From Sphingomonas sp. OV641 (GTDB lineage: Bacteria > Pseudomonadota > Alphaproteobacteria > Sphingomonadales > Sphingomonadaceae): a DNA stretch of 64,000 bases. The notes beneath the pieces were generated by a model. That model did no database searches. It worked only from the letters and a program-made list of their open reading frames with translations, and had not been told where the DNA came from. Within the stretch, counting starts at the first letter, position 1; each line of letters opens with the position of its first letter. Position numbers and translations under genes: made by a program. Shown here piece by piece: positions 55,395-64,000 of this stretch. The DNA is taken from the NCBI RefSeq assembly GCF_900109205.1, contig NZ_FNZB01000001.1:1302001-1366000 (forward strand), in the 5' to 3' direction.

Positions 55395-56177
55395 ATGGCC
55401 GAATTCACCCTGCCGGCGAACAGCAAGATCAAGGGCGGTCGCAAGATCCCCTCGCCCGAGCCGGGCGGGACGATGCGCAATTTCAAGATCTATCGCTACG
55501 ATCCGGACAGCGGCGAGAACCCGCGCTACGACACGTTCGAGGTCAATCTCGACGAGTGCGGCCCGATGGTTCTGGACGCGCTGATCAAGATCAAGAGCGA
55601 GCAGGATTCGTCGCTGACCTTCCGCCGTTCGTGCCGCGAGGGCATCTGCGGTTCCTGCTCGATGAACATCGACGGCAAGAACGGCCTCGCCTGCACCACC
55701 GCGATCGAGGACGTGAAGGGCGAGGTGAAGATCACGCCGCTCCCCGCGATGGACGTGATCAAGGATCTCGTTCCCGACTTCACGCACTTCTACGCGCAAT
55801 ATGCCTCGATCCAGCCCTGGCTGAAGACGGTCACGCCGCCGCCTGCCGGCAAGGAGCGGCTCCAGTCGCCGGAAGACCGCGCGAAGCTGGACGGCCTGTA
55901 CGAGTGCATCCTGTGCGCCTGCTGCTCGACGTCCTGCCCCAGCTATTGGTGGAATTCGGACAAGTTCTTAGGGCCGGCGATCCTGCTCCAGGCGTATCGC
56001 TGGTTGGCTGACAGCCGCGACGAGATGACCGGCGAGCGGCTCGACAGCCTGGAGGATCCGTTCCGCCTGTATCGCTGCCACACGATCATGAACTGCGCCA
56101 ACGCCTGCCCCAAGGGCCTGTCGCCGGCCAAGGCCATCGCAGAGATCAAGAAGATGGAGGTCGAGCGCGTCGTCTGA
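55395..56177 (+). CDS. sdhB: succinate dehydrogenase iron-sulfur subunit
   Basis: 260 residues. [2Fe-2S] ligands in [13 protein letters not shown] and GLAC; [4Fe-4S] and [3Fe-4S] ligands in [13 protein letters not shown] and [14 protein letters not shown]. It passes electrons from FAD to quinone. Detached from sdhCDA by 4.8 kb and coupled instead to creD, an arrangement that should need separate regulation. GCGGGAACGG before ATG is a fair ribosome binding site. Confidence 0.97.
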   Translation: MAEFTLPANSKIKGGRKIPSPEPGGTMRNFKIYRYDPDSGENPRYDTFEVNLDECGPMVLDALIKIKSEQDSSLTFRRSCREGICGSCSMNIDGKNGLACTTAIEDVKGEVKITPLPAMDVIKDLVPDFTHFYAQYASIQPWLKTVTPPPAGKERLQSPEDRAKLDGLYECILCACCSTSCPSYWWNSDKFLGPAILLQAYRWLADSRDEMTGERLDSLEDPFRLYRCHTIMNCANACPKGLSPAKAIAEIKKMEVERVV

Positions 56178-56206
56178 GGCGTCGCGCTCCATCACCGCAA
56201 GTTTAA

Positions 56207-56275
56207 CCACCCCGGCGTGGGCCGGGGTCCAGTAGCGGGCCGGTCCCAGCTGGACCCCGGCCTTCGCCGGGGTGG
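56207..56275. repeat. REP-like inverted repeat pair (family A)
   Basis: Copies at 56207-56232 and 56250-56275, inverted and only 17 nt apart (CCAGTAGCGGGCC-type spacer shared with the copy at 59154). It sits between sdhB and the thioesterase, whose ATG is 7 nt from the second copy. Confidence 0.9.
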
Positions 56276-56281
56276 ATCGTT

Positions 56282-56734
56282 ATGGAAGAAGCAAAGCCCG
56301 CGTTTCTCTACGAGGATCACCCGGACTATCCCGGCTGGAAGCGCTGGGGCCTCAAGAACTCGGATCGCTACAACACCTTCCTGGGCGATATGATGGTCCG
56401 GGTCGAAGATGGCACATGCCGCGTGCGGATGCTGCCCGAACGACGCCACTCCAATCTCGGCGACAATGTCCACGGCGGTGCGATGCTCGGCTTCATCGAC
56501 GTCGCGCTGTTCGCCGCGGCCCGCAGCTTCGGCCTGATCGAGGCGGGCACCGCGGTGACGCTTGACCTCAACACGCACTTTATGGGCGCCGGGAAGATCG
56601 GCGAGCTGCTGGAGGCCCGGGTGGAGCTGCTGCGCGAAACCGGGCGCCTGCTCTTCATGCGCGGGCTGGTGATGCAGGATGCCGGGCCGGTCGCGGAATT
56701 TTCGGGCACGATCCGCAAGCCTACGAAGCGCTGA
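56282..56734 (+). CDS. PaaI family hotdog thioesterase
   Basis: 150 residues. HGGAMLGFIDVALFAAA and LNTHFMGAGKIGELLEARVELLRETGR carry the hotdog-fold thioesterase pattern, including the catalytic Asp in FID. It would hydrolyse acyl-CoA thioesters. The start lies 7 nt after a REP copy whose tail GGGGTGGA is the only ribosome-binding candidate. Confidence 0.9.
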   Translation: MEEAKPAFLYEDHPDYPGWKRWGLKNSDRYNTFLGDMMVRVEDGTCRVRMLPERRHSNLGDNVHGGAMLGFIDVALFAAARSFGLIEAGTAVTLDLNTHFMGAGKIGELLEARVELLRETGRLLFMRGLVMQDAGPVAEFSGTIRKPTKR

Positions 56735-56803
56735 GCTTGTCGAGCCGCCGCGCTATCCTCTACCCGCATCCCTGAGAAAGGCGGAACGTTCACCTCCGCG
56801 CCT

Positions 56804-56910
56804 CGTCATCCCGGACTTGATCCGGGATCCAAATTGCCGCGCACGCTGTGGTTCATTACGACCCGCAGCGCGTGCGGAGGAATGGATCCCGGATTAAGTC
56901 CGGGATGACG
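56804..56910. repeat. inverted repeat pair, second family (C)
   Basis: A 28-nt unit at 56804-56831 (CGTCATCCCGGACTTGATCC...) has its inverted copy at 56883-56910. Each copy is itself a CCCGGA/TCCGGG hairpin. The 51 nt between them carry a partial inverted repeat (CCGCGCACGCTG and CGCAGCGCGTGCGG), so the whole can form a large cruciform. It lies between the thioesterase and zapE. Confidence 0.85.
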
Positions 56911-56956
56911 GACGTGGGATAGGGACGGCCCAGCCACCCCAAACCGGAGCGTGTAC

Positions 56957-59144
<2,188 letters not shown>

Positions 59145-59153
59145 GGAAGTAAT

Positions 59154-59532
59154 CACCGCCCCGGCGAAGGCCGGGGCCCAGTAGCGGGGCCGCCGCGATG
59201 AGTGAACAGGCCTGCGTCTACATCATGGCGAGTTCGAGAAACGGCACGTTGTATCTCGGATCGTCGGTGAACCTGGCTCGCCGCGTGTGGGAACACCGCA
59301 ACGGCGCGGGCGACGGGTTCACCAGGAAGCATGGCTGCAAGCTCCTCGTCTGGTACGAGGTTTGCGGCAGCTGGGAAGCGGCACGGCAGCGCGAGCTGCA
59401 GATGAAGGGATGGAAGCGAGCCTGGAAACTGCGCGAGATCGAAGGGCTCAATCCTGATTGGGAAGATCTTTACGACCGCATTGCACAACCATGATCGTGA
59501 TCCCAACTGGGCCCCGGCCTTCGCCGGGGTGG
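59154..59532. mobile_element. REP-bounded GIY-YIG nuclease element (candidate)
   Basis: Two family A repeats in inverted orientation, 59154-59181 and 59507-59532, enclose a single GIY-YIG gene at 59198-59494 with only 16 and 12 nt to spare. Total length 379 nt, no other coding content. It lies between mdh and sucD. The flanking repeats are the same sequence as the gene-free pairs at 6066-6168 and 56207-56275, so the gene-bearing unit looks like the same repeat pair with a nuclease gene inside. Confidence 0.6.
59198..59494 (+). CDS. GIY-YIG nuclease superfamily protein (URI/YhbQ type)
   Basis: 98 residues. The GIY-YIG motif reads VYI...LYLG (CVYIMASSRNGTLYLGSSV), the catalytic Arg is in NLARRVWEH, and the Glu region QRELQMKGWKRAWK follows, ending EGLNPDWEDLYDRIA. 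All core residues of this nuclease domain are in place, so it should cut DNA. Free-standing small domain without DNA-binding extra parts. It is sandwiched between inverted repeats, within an operon of TCA-cycle genes. Confidence 0.88.
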   Translation: MSEQACVYIMASSRNGTLYLGSSVNLARRVWEHRNGAGDGFTRKHGCKLLVWYEVCGSWEAARQRELQMKGWKRAWKLREIEGLNPDWEDLYDRIAQP

Positions 59533-59548
59533 TAAGATTGGAGAGCCA

Positions 59549-60433
59549 ATGAGCATTCTCGTCGACAAGAACACCAAGGTCATCACACAGGGCATGACCG
59601 GCAACACCGGCAGCTTCCACACGCAGGCGGCGCTGGATTACGGCACGCAGATGGTCGCCGGCGTCACCCCGGGCAAGGGTGGTGGCACGCACCTCGGCCT
59701 GCCGCTGTACGATACCGTTGCCGAGGCGGTGGAGAAGACTGGCGCCGATGCCAGCGTGATCTACGTTCCGCCGCCCTTCGCCGCGGACTCGATCCTCGAG
59801 GCGATCGACGCCGAAGTGCCGCTGATCGTCTGCATCACCGAAGGCATTCCGGTGCTCGACATGGTGCGCGTGAAGCGTGCGCTTTCGGGCAGCAAGTCGC
59901 GCCTGATCGGCCCGAACTGCCCGGGCGTGCTGACGCCGGGCGAGTGCAAGATCGGCATCATGCCGGGCAACATCTTCAAGAAGGGCTCGGTCGGCGTCGT
60001 CTCGCGCTCCGGCACGCTGACCTATGAGGCGGTGTTCCAGACGTCGAACGCAGGCCTTGGCCAGACGACCGCGGTGGGCATCGGCGGCGATCCGGTCAAC
60101 GGCACCAACTTCATCGACGTGCTCGAGCTGTTCCTGGCCGACGACGCGACCGAGTCGATCATCATGATCGGCGAGATCGGCGGCTCGGCCGAAGAAGAAG
60201 CGGCGCAGTTCCTGAAGGACGAGGCGAAGCGTGGTCGCAAGAAGCCGATGGCCGGCTTCATCGCAGGCCGCACGGCGCCTCCGGGCCGCCGCATGGGGCA
60301 CGCCGGCGCAATCGTGTCGGGCGGCCAGGGCGGCGCCGAGGACAAGATCGCGGCGATGGAAGCCGCCGGCATCAAGGTAGCGGCGAGCCCGAGCGAGCTC
60401 GGCTCCACGCTGCTGTCGGTGCTGGGGAAGTAA
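59549..60433 (+). CDS. sucD: succinyl-CoA synthetase (ADP-forming) alpha subunit
   Basis: 294 residues. The phosphorylated histidine is His251 in [16 protein letters not shown]; CoA-binding and [17 protein letters not shown] segments are typical. It forms succinate and ATP/GTP from succinyl-CoA with SucC. sucC is not between mdh and sucD or elsewhere in the window. GGAGAG before ATG 59549 is the ribosome binding site. Confidence 0.97.
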   Translation: MSILVDKNTKVITQGMTGNTGSFHTQAALDYGTQMVAGVTPGKGGGTHLGLPLYDTVAEAVEKTGADASVIYVPPPFAADSILEAIDAEVPLIVCITEGIPVLDMVRVKRALSGSKSRLIGPNCPGVLTPGECKIGIMPGNIFKKGSVGVVSRSGTLTYEAVFQTSNAGLGQTTAVGIGGDPVNGTNFIDVLELFLADDATESIIMIGEIGGSAEEEAAQFLKDEAKRGRKKPMAGFIAGRTAPPGRRMGHAGAIVSGGQGGAEDKIAAMEAAGIKVAASPSELGSTLLSVLGK

Positions 60434-60443
60434 GAGAACCTTT

Positions 60444-60630
60444 CTCTCCCCTGGACAGGGGAGAGGATACGAAGCCTCGGCAACTCGTTGCCTAGGCGAA
60501 GTTGGAGAGGGGTCGAGCGGGCCGCAGGCCCGCACGGTTTCTGACGAAACCGCCCACCCCTCTCCCAGCTACGACTAAGGCCATGCTGGCCTTAGTCTGC
60601 GCAACCCTCTCCCCTCCTGAGGAGGAGAGA
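60444..60630. repeat. hairpin-rich repeat block (family B) between sucD and sucA
   Basis: A chain of stems: CTCTCCCCT/AGGGGAGAG (60444-60465), GGAGAGGGGT/ACCCCTCTCC (60504-60513 with 60556-60565) enclosing GCGGGCC/GGCCCGC and CGGTTTC-TGAC-GAAACCG (60535-60552), then an 11-bp perfect stem with a 3-nt loop (60573-60597) and CTCTCCCC.../GGAGAGAG. Such blocks are familiar in alphaproteobacterial intergenic DNA and could affect sucD-sucA transcript stability. Confidence 0.8.
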
Positions 60631-60646
60631 GGGAGTGGAGTTGGCA

Positions 60647-63625
60647 ATGGGCTACGAAGGTCAGGATTTCTCGGACATCGCGGGCGGCGTATCGCCAGCG
60701 TTCATCGATGCGCTCTATGCGCGCTTCAAAGCCTCGCCCGACAGCGTCGAGCCAGGCTGGCGTGCGTTCTTCGAGGGGCTGGAAACCGCCACTGCCGGGC
60801 CGAGCTGGCGCAACGAGCGTTGGCCGCTGACCAGCACCGACGATCTGACCGCGGCGCTTGATCCGACCCAGATGGAGCCGGCGCCCAAGCCCCAGAAGGG
60901 CGGCAAGCCGGCGCCTGCCCCGTCGGCAGCTCCGGCTCCTGCCCCCTCGCAGGACGAGATCGTCCGCGCTGCGGGCGACGCGATCCGCGCGCAGCTGCTG
61001 GTACGCACCTATCGCGTGCGCGGCCATCTGGCTGCCAACCTCGACCCACTCGGCCTCAACACCCAGCGCGAGCTGCCGGCCGACCTGCGCACCGAATATC
61101 ACGGCTTCACCGACGCCGACATTGATCGCCCGGTCTACATGGGCGGCACGCTTGGCCTGCAATGGGCGACCATCCGCGAGGTGGTCGACATCCTGCGCGC
61201 CAATTACTGCGGCAATGTCGGCCTTGAATATATGCACATCGCCGATGTCGAGGAGCGCCGCTTCCTCCAGGAGCGCATGGAGGGCAAGGACAAGGCGATC
61301 GAATTCACTGCCCAGGGCAAGAAGGCGATCCTGAACAAGGTCATCGAGGCGGAGCAGTGGGAGAAGTTCCTCGGCCGCAAATATGTCGGCACGAAGCGGT
61401 TCGGCCTAGACGGCGGTGAGGCGATGATCCCGGCGCTCGAAAGCGTCATCAAATACGGCGGCGCGGCCGGCGTGAACGAGATCGTCTTCGGCATGGCCCA
61501 TCGTGGCCGCCTGAACGTGCTCGCCAACGTCATGGGCAAGCCGCTGCGCGTGATCTTCCACGAGTTCGCCGGCGGGTCCGCGCACCCCGACGACATCGGC
61601 GGTTCGGGCGACGTGAAATACCACCTCGGCACCTCCACCGACCGCGAGTTCGACGGGGTGAAGGTTCACATGTCGCTGGTCGCCAACCCGTCGCACCTCG
61701 AGGCGGCCGATCCGGTGGTGCTCGGCAAGATCCGCGCGATCCAGACGATCGCCAACGATCTGGACGATCATTCCAAGTCGCTCCCCGTGCTGATCCACGG
61801 CGACGCTGCTTTCGCTGGCCAGGGCATCGTGTGGGAATGCTTCGGCTTCTCCGGGATCCGCGGCTACAACACCGGCGGCTGCGTCCACTTTGTGATCAAC
61901 AACCAGATCGGCTTCACGACCAGTCCGCAGTTTGCACGCTCCTCGCCCTATCCATCGGATGTGGCCAAGGGCGTCCAGGCGCCGGTCTTCCACGTCAATG
62001 GGGACGATCCCGAGGCGGTCACCTTCGCCACCAAGATGGCGATCGAGTTCCGCCAGAAGTTCCACCGCGACGTCGTGATCGACATGTGGTGCTATCGCCG
62101 CTTCGGCCACAACGAGGGCGACGAGCCGGGCTTCACCCAGCCGCTGATGTACAAGGCGATCCGCAGCCACCCGCCGGTGAGCGAGATCTACGGCAAGCGC
62201 CTTGTCGAGCAGGGCGTCGTCGATCAGGCGTGGATGGACGACAACGTCAAGCAGTTCACCACCGTTCTGGAAGGTGAGTTCGAGGCCGGGGCCAATTACA
62301 AGCCGAACAAGGCCGACTGGTTCTCCGGTCGCTGGTCGGGCCTGCACGCGCCCGCCGATCCGGAAACCTCGCGCCGCAGCGTGGACACCGGCATCGAGCA
62401 GAAGCTGTTCGATTCGATCGGCCGGACGCTGACCACCGTTCCCGACGATCTCGCCATCCACAAGACGCTGGCACGCGTGCTTGATGCCAAGCGCAACATG
62501 TTCGCGACTGGCGAGAGTTTCGACTGGGCGACCGGCGAGGCGCTCGCCTTCGGCAGTCTCCTGTCGGAAGGCTATGGCGTGCGTCTGTCCGGGCAGGATT
62601 CGGGCCGCGGCACCTTCTCGCAGCGGCATGCCGTGTGGGTCGATCAGAACACCGAAAAACGCTACGTGCCGCTGTGGAACATCGAGCACGGACACTTCGA
62701 GGTGCTCGACAGCCCGCTGTCGGAATATGGCGTGCTCGGCTTCGAGTACGGCTATGCGCTGGCCGATCCGAAGACGCTGGTGATGTGGGAGGCGCAGTTC
62801 GGCGACTTCGTCAACGGCGCGCAGATCATGATCGACCAGTTCATCGCGAGCGGTGAAGCCAAGTGGCTGCGCGCCAACGGCCTGGTGATGCTGCTGCCGC
62901 ACGGTTATGAGGGCCAGGGTCCGGAGCATAGCTCCGCACGCCCCGAGCGCTTCCTCCAGCTCTGCGCGCAGGACAATATTCAGGTCGCGAACTGCACCAC
63001 GCCGGCGAACTACTTCCACCTGCTGCGCCGGCAGATGCACCGTCCGTTCCGCAAGCCGCTGATCGTGATGACCCCGAAGTCGCTGCTGCGCCACAAGCTG
63101 GCGGTGTCGACGGCGGCGGACTTCCTGGGCGACTCGCACTTCCGCCGCATCCTCTCCGACACCAACGGGTCGGCAGACGAGGCCACGAAGCGCCTGGTCC
63201 TGTGCACCGGCAAGGTCTCCTACGACCTGATCGAGGCGCGTGACGCGGCGGGTGACGAGAACACTCAGATCGTCCGTATCGAGCAGCTCTACCCCTTCCC
63301 GACCGAGGCTTTGGCCAAGCGGATCGCGCGCATGCCGAACCTGGAGGACGTGGTCTGGGCACAGGAAGAACCGCGCAACAATGGCTATTGGTTCTTCGTT
63401 GAGCCGTTCATCGAGGAAGCGCTGGGTGAAGCGGGCTGTGCGGTGAAGCGGCCGCGCTACGCCGGTCGTGCAGCGGCCGCCTCGCCGGCAACCGGCCTGA
63501 TGAAGCGCCACCAGGCCGAACAGGGCGCGCTGATCGCCGATGCGCTCGGCCACAGCGTGCGCGAGGAAATCCGCCGCACTCGCGGCGCCGAGACGATCAA
63601 GAAGGCCGGCAAGGCAGGCGCGTAA
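60647..63625 (+). CDS. sucA: 2-oxoglutarate dehydrogenase E1 component
   Basis: 992 residues from ATG 60647 (GGAG upstream). N-terminal [19 protein letters not shown], a Pro/Ala-rich linker ([14 protein letters not shown]), [15 protein letters not shown], the TPP-binding [21 protein letters not shown], and [20 protein letters not shown]-like [18 protein letters not shown]. It decarboxylates 2-oxoglutarate as part of the OGDH complex with SucB. Confidence 0.98.
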   Translation: [992 protein letters not shown]

Positions 63626-63637
63626 GTTCCACACGCA

Positions 63638-63776
63638 ACCACCCCGGCGGAGGGTCCCATCAGAGTGATACTTTGATAGGTACTCAAGGCCGGGTCCGGT
63701 TGCGGCACGGATGTAACCACGCGAAGCGATCTCCAATCGGACGCTTCGTAATTGGGCCCCGGCCTTCGCCGGGATA
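63638..63776. repeat. REP-like pair (family A), one copy interrupted
   Basis: Left copy begins at 63638 (CCACCCCGGCG) but is split by 36 nt (63649-63684) before AAGGCCGGGTCCGG resumes at 63685. The insert has a hairpin ATCAGAGT-GAT-ACTTTGAT (63658-63676). The right copy, inverted, is at 63752-63776, 13 nt before the sucB ATG. Confidence 0.8.
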
Positions 63777-63789
63777 GAAGGAAACGGGA

Positions 63790-64000
63790 ATGGCAACCGA
63801 AGTTCTGGTCCCCACGCTGGGCGAATCGATCACTGAAGCGACGCTCGGCGAATGGCTGAAGCAGCCCGGCGACAAGGTCGCCGCCGATGAGCCGATCGCC
63901 AGCCTCGAGACCGACAAGGTGTCGGTCGAGGTGCCGAGCCCGGTCGCTGGCGTGATGGGCCAGCACGCCGTTGCCGTGGGCGATACGGTCCAGGTCGGCG
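63790..64000 (+). CDS. sucB: dihydrolipoyllysine succinyltransferase (OGDH E2), 5' part only
   Basis: 70 residues visible before the window ends. The lipoyl domain begins [29 protein letters not shown]; the lipoylated lysine is Lys43 in [14 protein letters not shown]. It follows sucA across a repeat pair; AGAAGGAAAC before ATG 63790 serves as ribosome binding site. Confidence 0.95.
   Translation, partial: MATEVLVPTLGESITEATLGEWLKQPGDKVAADEPIASLETDKVSVEVPSPVAGVMGQHAVAVGDTVQVG

Noticed and set aside
61406..63796. 796-codon minus-strand open frame opposite sucA
   Set aside because: Antisense shadow of sucA with no recognisable domain.

Overview
The window is high-GC chromosomal DNA of an alphaproteobacterium, most likely a Sphingomonas-like member of the Sphingomonadaceae. 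The clues are CtrA, a DUF2842 gene beside 5-formyl-THF cyclo-ligase and a probable 6S RNA next to zapA, the gene order mdh..sucD-sucA-sucB with sucC absent, DUF2171 and HdeD proteins, and intergenic palindromic repeats of the type common in sphingomonads. The family-level assignment is inferred from gene content and order; no rRNA, tRNA, CRISPR array, prophage or classical insertion sequence was found. About 62 protein genes are annotated, two of them cut by the window edges.

Layout. 1-6040: a lipid/alicyclic catabolism patch (acyl-CoA synthetase and thiolase on the minus strand, a divergent TetR regulator with a candidate operator, quinone oxidoreductase, GMC oxidoreductase). 6242-8891: a glycolytic operon gap-MOSC-pgk. 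9027-11590: coiled-coil protein-zapA-6S RNA-fau-DUF2842 and a radical SAM protein. 11610-15922: dnaE with a small outer-membrane-type protein. 16010-19163: HdeD, glutathione peroxidase, lolD-lolC/E. 19382-22513: a structured-RNA candidate, isochorismatase-like hydrolase, AI-2E family transporter, ctrA. 22689-28093: glycosyltransferase, CDF metal exporter, polyprenyl diphosphate synthase, chorismate mutase, enoyl-CoA hydratase, nitronate monooxygenase. 28163-33200: esterase-DUF969-DUF979-DUF2891 and class I fumarase. 33359-35998: a GGDEF/EAL/PilZ protein. 36430-42335: nrdA and nrdB, separated by an EF-hand protein, an ArsC-like reductase, DUF2171 and three overlapping small membrane-protein genes that run into nrdB. 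42443-47851: phenylalanine hydroxylase, prmA, an SDR and two tandem soluble chemoreceptors. 48031-64000: TCA-cycle genes sdhCDA, sdhB, mdh, sucD, sucA and sucB, interspersed with a 2-hydroxychromene-2-carboxylate isomerase-like protein, a GST, a C13-type peptidase, a ClpP-like protein, creD, a thioesterase and zapE.

The most distinctive structure is a family of short inverted repeats (core CCCCGGC, 4-nt loop, GCCGGGG) found only between genes and usually as facing pairs. In one case the pair encloses a complete 98-residue GIY-YIG nuclease gene between mdh and sucD (59154-59532), which looks like a minimal repeat-bounded nuclease element. Another copy near sucB is split by a 36-nt insert that is itself a hairpin. 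Also notable are the three overlapping membrane genes coupled to nrdB, the absence of an ATP-cone from both ribonucleotide reductase subunits, the DUF969/DUF979/DUF2891 operon, and a near-consensus CtrA site between the chemoreceptor pair and sdhC.
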